Positions 1 through 5,851 of a stretch of DNA of 6,938 bases are shown one piece after another (position 1 is the stretch's first letter; each line of letters begins with the position of its first letter). The stretch comes from Thermococci archaeon. Its GTDB lineage: Archaea > Methanobacteriota_B > Thermococci > Thermococcales > Thermococcaceae. Both the position numbers and the translations under genes were made by a program. The notes under the pieces are model-generated. The model saw nothing but the letters and a program-made list of their open reading frames with translations, did not search any database and was not told the origin of the DNA. The stretch spans positions 1-6,938 of the forward strand of contig QMUF01000081.1 in the NCBI GenBank assembly GCA_003663525.1, in the 5' to 3' direction.

Positions 1-2
1 AT

Positions 3-320
3 TTAAAACTTTTGCATGTTTCAGATGTTGCTATAACGATGTCTAAGTTTAAAGAGGGATGGAATATTACTGCCCATGAAGCGATGCTATCTAAGACCCC
101 AGTAATTGGGTCTGGTACTGGAGGGATGAGGGAGTTATTGAGAGGAGGCGGTCAAATTATTTGTAGAGATTTTTCTAAACTACCAGAGATGGTAGAATAC
201 GCTCTTGATAATAAAAAACGACTCGCAAGAAAGGGCTATAAATATGCATCTCAAAAAAAGTTTACAATTGAGCATTTTGAGAAAAAATGGATAGAAATTA
301 TCACAGATATGGGGGAATGA
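3..320 (+). CDS. Glycosyltransferase, GT-B fold (family 4-like), C-terminal part only
   Basis: This is the 3' end of a glycosyltransferase whose start lies left of the window; the frame stays open to the first bases, so the TTG at 12 is not a real start. The visible 105 residues hold the donor-nucleotide-sugar half of a GT-B enzyme. 'HVSDVAIT' is the usual 'aDv.v.pS' strand. 'EGWNITAHE' is an EX7E motif (Glu codons at 54-56 and 78-80), known in this family to hold the donor sugar and nucleotide. 'PVIGSGTGGMRELL' is the following loop, where many relatives read 'PVi.s..GG..E'. The C-terminal helix returns to the N-domain as usual. It should transfer a sugar from an NDP donor to a lipid-linked glycan at the cytoplasmic membrane face; donor and acceptor cannot be read. 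The stop is 3 nt before the sulfotransferase, so the two are surely cotranscribed. AT-rich. Confidence 0.88.
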   Translation, partial: LKLLHVSDVAITMSKFKEGWNITAHEAMLSKTPVIGSGTGGMRELLRGGGQIICRDFSKLPEMVEYALDNKKRLARKGYKYASQKKFTIEHFEKKWIEIITDMGE

Positions 321-323
321 TGT

Positions 324-1214
324 GTGTCTAGGTATTATCGTGAGATGTTGGAGAATTTAAAAATGAATGCACCCCAAATAACCAAGGGTTTATATCCAAA
401 ATGGACAATACTAATGAAAAAGATAAAAGTTGCTATGTATTTTTGGGTGAGAGAGGAGGAAATTAATGATTGGTTTAATAATAAAAACGTATTTTTTATA
501 CTATCAATTGGAAGGTCGGGGACTAAATTTCTTTCCTCTCTGTTAAACAAAGCCCCAAATGCATTGGTAGTTCATGAGCCGTTTATTGAGTCAATACCAC
601 ATCAAGATGTATTTAACGATCCAAGGAAAGCAGAGGAGTATATCCAAAAATTCCGAAAAAAAGAAATATACCTAAGAGTTAGAAATTATGACATAGAAAC
701 TTATGGAGAAGTTAACAGCTTCTTGAGACGCCACTGTCAAGCATTAAAGCACGATCTCCCAAAAGCAACACTGATTCACCTTGTGAGGGATGGAAGAGCC
801 GTTGTTAGATCCATGTATTCACGAAATACTATGTTACCTAACGACTACAATACCAAAAGAATACGGCCTAGGGAAGATGACCCTTGGAAGGATGAGTGGC
901 ATAAGATGTCTAGGTTTGAAAAACTTTGCTGGTACTGGGCCGTAGAAAACAAATACCTAAGAGAGTGTATAGGGAAAACAGTTCAGTTTGAGAAACTCGT
1001 AACAGACTACGATTACTTTAAAAAGAATCTTTTAAAGCCTTTAAAGCTTGATATTCCAGAAGAGATGTGGAAAAGTGAAGTGAACAAACCTAAAAACGTT
1101 ACTACTACTTACAAATTACCCCACTGGAAGGAGTGGGATCAAAAAAAGAAAGAAGCTTTTGAAAGAATATGCGGCGATGAAATGAAAAAGTGTGGATACA
1201 AACTAGATTGGTAA
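324..1214 (+). CDS. PAPS-dependent sulfotransferase family protein
   Basis: Predicted cytosolic or membrane-face sulfotransferase moving sulfate from PAPS to a sugar hydroxyl, fitting a sulfated surface glycan. Counting from the GTG at 324 (296 residues), residues 56-70 form a strand plus P-loop ending 'SIGRSGTKFL', the 5'-phosphosulfate-binding loop. 'HEPF' is at 84-87. 'LVRDGRAVVRS' at 153-163 is the 3'-phosphate-binding element, with R155 and S163 as the expected PAPS contacts. 'YGEVNS' at 127-132 is a further family-like motif. The C-terminal third is basic and aromatic-rich, as expected for acceptor binding. The start is uncertain: GTG 324 is the first possible codon after the upstream stop and has GGGGG at 311-315; ATG 363 has GGAG at 350-353. 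The first ~50 residues are outside the core fold, so either start leaves the enzyme whole. The gene is AT-rich (30-32% GC in two 60-base rows counted by hand), which hints at recent acquisition. The acceptor is unknown. Confidence 0.85.
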   Translation: MSRYYREMLENLKMNAPQITKGLYPKWTILMKKIKVAMYFWVREEEINDWFNNKNVFFILSIGRSGTKFLSSLLNKAPNALVVHEPFIESIPHQDVFNDPRKAEEYIQKFRKKEIYLRVRNYDIETYGEVNSFLRRHCQALKHDLPKATLIHLVRDGRAVVRSMYSRNTMLPNDYNTKRIRPREDDPWKDEWHKMSRFEKLCWYWAVENKYLRECIGKTVQFEKLVTDYDYFKKNLLKPLKLDIPEEMWKSEVNKPKNVTTTYKLPHWKEWDQKKKEAFERICGDEMKKCGYKLDW

Positions 1215-1239
1215 GGTGTATTTTGGAATATGTTCTTAA

Positions 1240-1390
1240 ATAAATGAGTGGGGTGTTATAATGTTACATCTTATCATTCAAAAAATAGCAAATAAAAGCA
1301 AAACTATATCAAATTCATGTTAATCAAACAAATCTCGCTCCTAAATTGGATAAAGCAATCAAAAACCTAAAGCTCAAAGGTAAAATCTAA
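1240..1390 (+). pseudogene. Possible frameshifted remnant of a small winged-helix protein
   Basis: The stretch after the sulfotransferase is not featureless. An ATG at 1261, with GGGGTG at 1250-1255, opens 20 codons ('MLHLIIQKIANKSKTI...') that end at TAA 1321-1323. Shifting by one base at about 1321 continues into an open frame that runs to TAA 1388-1390, reading 'NLAPKLDKAIKNLKLKGKI'. Joined, the two give about 42 residues shaped like a winged helix: a first helix with 'IIQKIANKS', then a recognition helix and wing start resembling the 'v.kaik.L..kGkI' pattern. The second frame is open from 1289 but has no ATG of its own. It could instead be chance coding in AT-rich DNA, or a short leader peptide at 1261-1323. 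The 3' end overlaps the flippase stop on the other strand by 4 bases. Confidence 0.3.
1280..1365 (-). terminator. T-rich stretch after the flippase, possible terminator
   Basis: Downstream of the flippase stop the - strand carries T5 at 1365-1361, several TTTT runs around 1304-1292, and T6 at 1285-1280. Euryarchaeal RNA polymerase terminates on such T-runs without needing a strong hairpin, and none is seen. The call rests on composition and on position at a convergent gene end only. Confidence 0.3.
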
Positions 1391-2916
1391 ACAAACCTCT
1401 TTAGAATTTTCTTTATTACCTTCAAATCAACGCCTAGTTTCTTCTCTATCGCCAATAACAGCTCCACATCCTCCTTATCAACACTCCTACTAAGCAAAAC
1501 AAAGAAGAAGTAAATCCCCAGGAATACTCCCAAAACAGGAATCACATACCATATGTTTGGAACTCTCAAGTGCAAGCTTTGAATCAACCCCAACAGGACA
1601 AAACTAATTGCTAGAGGCTTCACGTAATTCCAGCTGAAGGGATGAATCTTGGTCTTCTGATAGAGCCTTAGCGAGCTTAGACTGTTTCCAACAAAGTAAG
1701 ATGTAGCAGTAGCTATTGCCGCCCCTTCCATTCCATAAATTGGAATTAAAAGGGCGTTAAGTATAATGTTAAGGACTGCAGAAACGAGATTTGCTGTCAT
1801 AATAAATTTGCTTTCCCCGATCACTACGAGGCTCAGTCCGTTCAGCCCTAGAAAAGTGTGGAACATGAAGGCCAAAGCTAAAATTCTGAGTGCTAAGGTT
1901 GCTGGCAAATACTTTGATCCAAAGAAGAAGTTAATAGTGGCTTCGGGAAAGAGGAACATTATGCTAAAGAGCGGCAAAGTCAATAAAAACACCCACTTGG
2001 TCAATATTTGGTAAACTCTCTTCATTTCATTCATCTTATTCTGGGCATAAAGCCGTGAAGCCATGGGAGGATAAAGGAATGCAGCAGAACTTAAGAATAT
2101 TCGTATTAGCCTTGCTAGGGGAGAAGCTGCATTGTAAAGACCAACAACCTCCGAGCTTTTATAATAACCAAGCATCAATGTGTCAGTCCAATTCATTACA
2201 AATGACAAAATCCCGCTGAAAAGGAGGGGAAGTGAAAATCTGATAAGCTCTCTTCCAAGCTTCAAGTCCAACGACATTTTAAATCTAAAGAGCTTGACCT
2301 TCCACAAGTCAAAAACCAGGGCCAAGAACATGAAGGCTCGGGCAAGGACGTAAGCGAGGAACACGTAAGTGAAGGGGAGGTTCAAGAGAACTCCCAGCAC
2401 AACGAAGACAAGAAACGCTATTGGATAAGCCATGTCCTGAAAGTAGACCTTCTCCCTGACCCTGCCAAAGCCTCTCGAAATGGAGATCACAGTACCAACC
2501 AGGGCCCAGAAGGGTAATGCAAAGGCCGTTATCCTTAGAGCGTAAGTCAATCTGTCCTCATCAAAAACCCGGGCTATATTCCTTGCCCCGAGGATCAAAA
2601 TCGCCGTCCAGATAATGCTGTTCACAAGAACAATCACAAGGGCCGTGGAAATTAAACCATTAACCTTCGAAGGCCCCTTTTCCCTGTAAAACGCAACCTC
2701 CCTCGGGAGGGAGTTCTGGAAGCCGAGAGTTGCTATGACAAGAGCAATGCTCAAGACGGTTAATGCCAAATTAAAAACACCGTACTCGGAAGTGGTAAAA
2801 TATCTGGCGATGATAGCTCTATTAAAGAATCCGAAGAGCATTGAGATAAGCGTCCCGGCAAAGATTATTCCAGTTCCCCTCGCAATCCTCTGCAACGAAT
2901 AGCTAACTTCGCTCAT
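1387..2916 (-). CDS. Polysaccharide/oligosaccharide flippase (Wzx/RfbX-like, MOP superfamily)
   Basis: A 509-residue integral membrane protein with about 12-14 hydrophobic segments over residues 12-476, followed by a basic, probably cytoplasmic tail. It should flip a lipid-linked oligosaccharide to the outer face of the cytoplasmic membrane for S-layer or protein glycosylation or an exopolysaccharide. Family signs are the 'FNRAIIARYF' segment at 31-40 near the N terminus, 'NWTDTLMLGY' at 242-251, 'VGLYNAASPL' at 258-267 and 'YGMEGAAIAT' at 394-403, all positions where RfbX-type flippases are conserved. The open frame begins at a GTG at 2925, but that GTG is part of the ribosome binding site GGTGA at 2922-2926, which sits 5 nt before ATG 2916; I therefore start at 2916. 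The 5' half is clearly more GC-rich than the 3' half. It lies 53 nt after the nucleotidylyltransferase and converges on the sulfotransferase. Substrate unknown. Confidence 0.9.
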   Translation of the reverse strand: MSEVSYSLQRIARGTGIIFAGTLISMLFGFFNRAIIARYFTTSEYGVFNLALTVLSIALVIATLGFQNSLPREVAFYREKGPSKVNGLISTALVIVLVNSIIWTAILILGARNIARVFDEDRLTYALRITAFALPFWALVGTVISISRGFGRVREKVYFQDMAYPIAFLVFVVLGVLLNLPFTYVFLAYVLARAFMFLALVFDLWKVKLFRFKMSLDLKLGRELIRFSLPLLFSGILSFVMNWTDTLMLGYYKSSEVVGLYNAASPLARLIRIFLSSAAFLYPPMASRLYAQNKMNEMKRVYQILTKWVFLLTLPLFSIMFLFPEATINFFFGSKYLPATLALRILALAFMFHTFLGLNGLSLVVIGESKFIMTANLVSAVLNIILNALLIPIYGMEGAAIATATSYFVGNSLSSLRLYQKTKIHPFSWNYVKPLAISFVLLGLIQSLHLRVPNIWYVIPVLGVFLGIYFFFVLLSRSVDKEDVELLLAIEKKLGVDLKVIKKILKRFV

Positions 2917-2921
2917 CGAAT

Positions 2922-2926
2922 TCACC
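2922..2926 (-). promoter_or_regulatory. Ribosome binding site GGTGA that fixes the flippase start
   Basis: GGTGA matches the archaeal 16S 3' end complement (AGGAGGTGAT) and is 5 nt before ATG 2916. The alternative GTG start at 2925-2923 lies within it and so is unlikely. Confidence 0.75.
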
Positions 2927-2960
2927 AGTTATTCTTATACAAAAAGTCAAAGACAGTGAA

Positions 2961-2967
2961 TATAAAA
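2961..2967 (-). promoter_or_regulatory. Possible internal TATA box before the flippase
   Basis: On the - strand the short gap between the nucleotidylyltransferase and the flippase reads GGTTTTTATATTC. This could be a TATA element placing a transcript start roughly 25 nt downstream, near 2937, with a short leader before ATG 2916. The same T5 could instead be a weak terminator for the upstream gene. Composition-based only. Confidence 0.3.
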
Positions 2968-2969
2968 AC

Positions 2970-3965
2970 CTAATCTCCCCTCTGTATCTTTGCATGACCC
3001 CCAACTAAGCTCTTCTTAAGCTCAAGGTTTCTTATTTCACAATTTTCATCTATTATCGAACGCCATATTGTAGAACCTCGTATCACAGTGGTACTAAAGA
3101 TTATAGAGTCACTCACATCAGAGTTCTCAATCACACAGTTTTCTCCAATGTAAGCGTAAGGTCCAACTATCGACCTCCCAAGAATCCTGGCACCCTTCTT
3201 AATCACAACTGGAGGAATGATTTTGGAGTAAGGACTTATCTGAATCTCCTCAATCTGGCTCTCCTTAAGTAATGTCTTCATAGCCTCCAAATAGCTGTCA
3301 GCCGAACCAATATCATACCAGTAATCATCGAACTTGTATGCATAAATTCCAATGTTGTTCCCTAACAGCCACTCTATGAAATAACCTGGGGAATCCCTAT
3401 TCCCTCTCTCAAGGTATTCACCAACCTTCTCTATAACATCCTTTGGAAAAGCATAGACACCCGTGCTTATCAATGTAGACTTTGGTTGCAGAGGTTTTTC
3501 CTGAAAATCAATGACCCTGTTCCCTTCAAGGAGGACTACACCATACCTCTTGGCTAGCTCAAAGTCACCGACATCATAAACCGCTATTAGTGGCTTTCCA
3601 CTGTAGTGTTTCAAAAAGTCTTCCAGAGAAAAGGAGAATAAATTGTCACCAGCAACTATAAGGTAATCATCAACCCCGAGTTCTGACACTGCATACTTAA
3701 TAGCTCCAATAGTTCCCAGCTTTTCCTCTTCGCTTATGGTTTCCTCTACAATAAGGCCAATGTTGTTTTTTTCGGCCCAATTCTTAAAATGCTTCTCAAA
3801 GAACTTGTTGGTGGATACATGAACTTCCAAACCAAGATCCTTAGTCTTCTCAAGGATGTAATCGATGATGTATTTATCTCCCACAGGTAAAAGGGGCTTT
3901 GGTTTACCCTTTGTGATCGGCCACAAACGAGTGGCATAGCCGCCAGCCATGATAAGGACTTTCAT
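2970..3965 (-). CDS. Sugar-1-phosphate nucleotidylyltransferase (NDP-sugar synthase) with beta-helix tail
   Basis: A 331-residue cytosolic enzyme that should join an NTP and a sugar-1-phosphate to give an NDP-sugar plus pyrophosphate. The catalytic Rossmann-like domain (about 1-235) begins 'MKVLIMAGGYATRLWPIT' with 'KPKPLLPVG' at 21-29. Next come 'KLGTIGAI' at 82-89, 'AGDN' at 105-108 with the metal-binding Asp107, 'FQEKP' at 154-158, 'STGVY' at 167-171 and 'YWYDIG' at 215-220. Residues about 245-330 are imperfect hexapeptide repeats rich in I/V at every sixth place, a left-handed beta-helix as in long RmlA-type and GlmU-like proteins. The nucleotide loop reads GGYATR instead of the textbook GGxGTR. 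Glucose-1-phosphate thymidylyl- or uridylyltransferase, or mannose-1-phosphate guanylyltransferase, are all possible; sequence alone does not decide. ATG 3965 has GGGTG 6 nt upstream and lies 13 nt after the HepT stop, so they are cotranscribed. Confidence 0.9.
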   Translation of the reverse strand: MKVLIMAGGYATRLWPITKGKPKPLLPVGDKYIIDYILEKTKDLGLEVHVSTNKFFEKHFKNWAEKNNIGLIVEETISEEEKLGTIGAIKYAVSELGVDDYLIVAGDNLFSFSLEDFLKHYSGKPLIAVYDVGDFELAKRYGVVLLEGNRVIDFQEKPLQPKSTLISTGVYAFPKDVIEKVGEYLERGNRDSPGYFIEWLLGNNIGIYAYKFDDYWYDIGSADSYLEAMKTLLKESQIEEIQISPYSKIIPPVVIKKGARILGRSIVGPYAYIGENCVIENSDVSDSIIFSTTVIRGSTIWRSIIDENCEIRNLELKKSLVGGHAKIQRGD

Positions 3966-3978
3966 TTATTACACCCCC

Positions 3979-4401
3979 TTATTCTCGTAATGTCTCCCGG
4001 ATTTTATTCAGAAATTCCTCAACATCACGAACATCGTCCTTAAGATAATGGTAAATCTTTTTGTCGTTGATCTCCCAATATATGTGCACAAGCCGGTTCC
4101 TAAACCTAGCCATTAGCATTAAACGTTTTCCCAAATGTCCACTTATAATACCATTCTCTACTAAAACTCTGAAAGTGTCAGCGTAATCTTGTGGAAGCCT
4201 CATATGATTTTTAGAAATTAAGTGATATGCAATATCAATACATGCTTCGATAGCAACTAACAGATTATATTTGGCGCTTGAAATGTAATGCTTGTTCTTT
4301 AAAAAGTCCTCTTCAGAGAAACTTGAAAGTTCTCGAAGGTTCTGTAAGGCCTTCTCCGCTTCTGAAACAAGCTTCATGATTTTTTCTTTGTCATATTCCA
4401 A
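3979..4401 (-). CDS. hepT: HEPN-domain RNase toxin HepT (type VII toxin-antitoxin)
   Basis: A 140-residue all-helical HEPN protein (DUF86/HepT type) read from TTG 4401. The key motif is 'RNRLVHIY' at residues 101-108: R101 and H106 form the RX4-6H ribonuclease motif, and the whole matches RX4HXY, in which the Tyr (here Y108) is the residue that MntA AMPylates in the characterised bacterial pair. An earlier helix carries 'YNLLVAIEACIDIAYHLI' (45-62), the conserved first-half helix. 'LPQDYADTFRVLVENGII' at 69-86 is also family-typical. Known role: RNA cleavage that arrests growth, blocked by the partner MntA. The frame is open as far as 4518, but that would overlap MntA by 128 nt. TTG 4401 has GGAGG 7 nt upstream, gives the family length, and overlaps the MntA stop by 11 nt, a usual coupling. 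ATG 4416 (145 residues) is the next choice. Confidence 0.85.
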   Translation of the reverse strand: MEYDKEKIMKLVSEAEKALQNLRELSSFSEEDFLKNKHYISSAKYNLLVAIEACIDIAYHLISKNHMRLPQDYADTFRVLVENGIISGHLGKRLMLMARFRNRLVHIYWEINDKKIYHYLKDDVRDVEEFLNKIRETLRE

Positions 4402-4795
4402 GGAGATCCCTCCCATACCTCTTGAGATAATAAGAATAATCATGATACTCACGCAAAGTCCCTTCCTCAAACTCGCATCTGGCATTTTCATCCTTACTAA
4501 AAAGGAGCTCCCCTCCAAGAGCCTTAAATCTGAACATCACCGGAGCATCATTAATAACCCTAACATCAATTGGAAGCCCTACAAACCGTGTTAGCTCTTC
4601 TTCCATCTCCAGCTCATAGACTAGATCGTAATCTCCATCAACGTAAATAGCAACATCAACATCTCTAAATGGACGCTTTTCAATGAACGATCCGTGAATA
4701 TAAGCAAACAAAACCTCTTTCCGATTAATTAAGAAATCAGTAATCCTCTTCTTTATCTTCTCTCTATCCTCGGATGGTACATCGTATATCCTCAT
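4391..4795 (-). CDS. mntA: MNT-domain nucleotidyltransferase antitoxin MntA
   Basis: A 134-residue minimal nucleotidyltransferase of the DNA polymerase beta superfamily. 'IHGSFIEKRPFRDVDVAIYV' holds the active site: G35-S36, then D45 and D47 as the metal ligands; D77 in 'LPIDVRVIN' (74-82) fits as third carboxylate. The spacing GS-X8-DXD is two shorter than the GS-X10-DXD of well-studied bacterial MntA, but is common in archaeal MNT proteins as far as I recall. In the type VII system MntA transfers AMP groups from ATP to the HepT tyrosine and so silences it. It precedes and overlaps hepT. ATG 4795 is the natural start; the ribosome binding site is weak (GATGTGA more than 8 nt away), so the message may have a short or poorly initiating leader. 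It is the first gene of the leftward unit, divergent from galE. Confidence 0.86.
   Translation of the reverse strand: MRIYDVPSEDREKIKKRITDFLINRKEVLFAYIHGSFIEKRPFRDVDVAIYVDGDYDLVYELEMEEELTRFVGLPIDVRVINDAPVMFRFKALGGELLFSKDENARCEFEEGTLREYHDYSYYLKRYGRDLLGI
4406..4413 (-). promoter_or_regulatory. Ribosome binding site within mntA that supports the TTG start of hepT
   Basis: The - strand reads GGAGGGAT here, close to GGAGGTGAT, with GGAGG 7 nt from TTG 4401. The in-frame ATG at 4416 touches AGAGGT directly, too close for a working site. The signal lies inside the last codons of mntA, so hepT translation is likely coupled to it. Confidence 0.55.
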
Positions 4796-4876
4796 GTATT
4801 AAAATTCACATCTGAAAACTAAAAAACTTTCCCTAAAGCTTAAGAGACCTGCTATTAAAGTTAGTTTGGTGATAGA
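4796..4876. promoter_or_regulatory. Divergent control region between mntA and galE
   Basis: These 81 nt separate two divergent genes and must hold both promoters. AT-rich candidates for TATA elements are AAAACTAAAAAAC around 4816-4827 for galE and, on the - strand, TTTAATA around 4859-4853 for mntA; neither is a strong match. CTTT 4827-4830 and AAAG 4835-4838 flank CCCT as a small inverted repeat, followed by the palindromic run AAGCTTAAG (4836-4844). This could be an operator, since toxin-antitoxin operons are often self-regulated, but nothing in the sequence proves it. Confidence 0.45.
4868..4873 (+). promoter_or_regulatory. Ribosome binding site GGTGAT of galE
   Basis: Perfect GGTGAT, 3 nt before ATG 4877. 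It settles the start of the epimerase and is a useful standard for the start choices made elsewhere in this window. Confidence 0.85.
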
Positions 4877-5830
4877 ATGAAGGTACTCGTAACCGGGGGT
4901 GCCGGGTTTATAGGCTCTCACCTTGTGGATCATTTGATGGAAGAGGGTTATGAAGTTAGAGTTCTCGATGATTTAAGTGCAGGAAGCTTAGAAAACCTCA
5001 AACAGTGGATTGATCATGAGCGTTTTGAATTTATGCTGGGGGACATGAGAAGGAGAGATGTTTGTGAAAAAGCGGTAAGGGGGGTAGATGCCGTTTTTCA
5101 TCTTGCTGCAAATCCTGAAGTCAGGATTGGCGCTCAAACTCCAGAACTTTTATATGAAACCAACGTTCTCATAACCTACAACCTCCTTGAGGCCATAAGA
5201 AAGGAAGATATAAAAGCACTGGCCTTTACTTCCTCATCCACAGTTTATGGAGAGGCAAAGACGATACCAACTCCCGAGGATTATGGGCCCTTGAAACCGA
5301 TAAGTGTCTATGGTGGGGCAAAGTTAGCGGCTGAAGCATTGATAGCAGGCTATGTCCACACATTTGACATAAAAGCTGTAGTTTTTAGGCTGGCGAATAT
5401 AATAGGGAAGAGGTCAAACCATGGAGTTATCTATGATTTCATAAACAAACTCAAGGCAAACCCCCACCGCTTGGAGATTTTAGGCGATGGAACACAGAAG
5501 AAGAGCTATCTCCACGTTAGCGATACCGTTAAGGCCATGCTCTATTTATTTAAAGAGTTTTTAAAGGAGGGCAAAATCTACGATGCTTATAATATTGGCA
5601 GTGAAGATTGGATCACGGTTACAGAGATAGCGGAGATAGTGAGCAGGGAAATGGGCCTAAATCCAGAGTTCTACTTTACTGGCGGTGTGGATGGTGGACG
5701 AGGATGGAAGGGTGATGTCAAGATTATGCTACTAAACATCGAGAAGGCCAAAGCAAAGGGCTGGAAGCCCAAAATGAACAGCAAAGAGGCCGTCGAAAAA
5801 ACGGTAAGAGAGTTATTGGGTAAAGAATAA
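4877..5830 (+). CDS. galE: NAD-dependent sugar epimerase, UDP-glucose/galactose 4-epimerase (GalE) type
   Basis: A 317-residue extended short-chain dehydrogenase, full length for archaeal GalE. The N-terminal Rossmann fold has 'TGGAGFIGSHL' (GxxGxxG, 7-13) and 'LDDLSAG' at 30-36, with D31 expected to bind the NAD ribose. 'HLAANPEVR' at 75-83 and 'TSSSTVYGE' at 118-126 line the active site. The catalytic pair is Y145 and K149 in 'YGGAK'. The sugar-nucleotide end carries 'RLANIIG' (171-177), 'HGVIYDF' (182-188) and 'LGDGTQKKSYLHV' (202-214). From memory this is very like the characterised GalE of Pyrobaculum calidifontis; I have not aligned them. It would interconvert UDP-Glc and UDP-Gal, or the N-acetyl forms, in the cytosol and so feed the neighbouring glycan genes. 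Single gene on +, divergent from the toxin-antitoxin operon and convergent with the microprotein gene. Confidence 0.88.
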   Translation: MKVLVTGGAGFIGSHLVDHLMEEGYEVRVLDDLSAGSLENLKQWIDHERFEFMLGDMRRRDVCEKAVRGVDAVFHLAANPEVRIGAQTPELLYETNVLITYNLLEAIRKEDIKALAFTSSSTVYGEAKTIPTPEDYGPLKPISVYGGAKLAAEALIAGYVHTFDIKAVVFRLANIIGKRSNHGVIYDFINKLKANPHRLEILGDGTQKKSYLHVSDTVKAMLYLFKEFLKEGKIYDAYNIGSEDWITVTEIAEIVSREMGLNPEFYFTGGVDGGRGWKGDVKIMLLNIEKAKAKGWKPKMNSKEAVEKTVRELLGKE

Positions 5831-5851
5831 TAAAACAGAGAAAGTGATAAA
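5821..5851 (-). terminator. T-rich tail after the microprotein gene, possible terminator
   Basis: Directly past the microprotein stop the - strand is pyrimidine-rich, with TTTCTCT, TTTTATTATT and CTTT, overlapping the end of galE. GTGA (5844-5847) and TCAC (5856-5859) form a short inverted repeat around the stop codon. This suits archaeal T-run termination at a convergent gene end but is weak. Confidence 0.22.

Noticed and set aside
318..320. TGA between glycosyltransferase and sulfotransferase as a selenocysteine codon
   Set aside because: No SECIS-like structure seen and neither family uses selenocysteine; an ordinary stop is the simple reading.
335..550. 71-codon open frame on the - strand within the sulfotransferase gene
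   Set aside because: Antisense to a gene with clear PAPS-binding motifs, no family features of its own.
1766..2014. 82-codon + strand frame antisense to the flippase
   Set aside because: Lies wholly opposite conserved flippase helices; its composition is that of a reverse complement of membrane codons.
3746..3937. 63-codon - strand frame within the nucleotidylyltransferase
   Set aside because: Alternative frame of the conserved catalytic domain; no ribosome binding site or recognisable product.
4402..4518. N-terminal extension of HepT to an ATG at 4518
   Set aside because: Would overlap mntA by 128 nt and add residues out of keeping with HEPN proteins; TTG 4401 with GGAGG gives the normal length.
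4292..4594. 100-codon + strand frame across the hepT/mntA junction
   Set aside because: Antisense to two well-supported genes.
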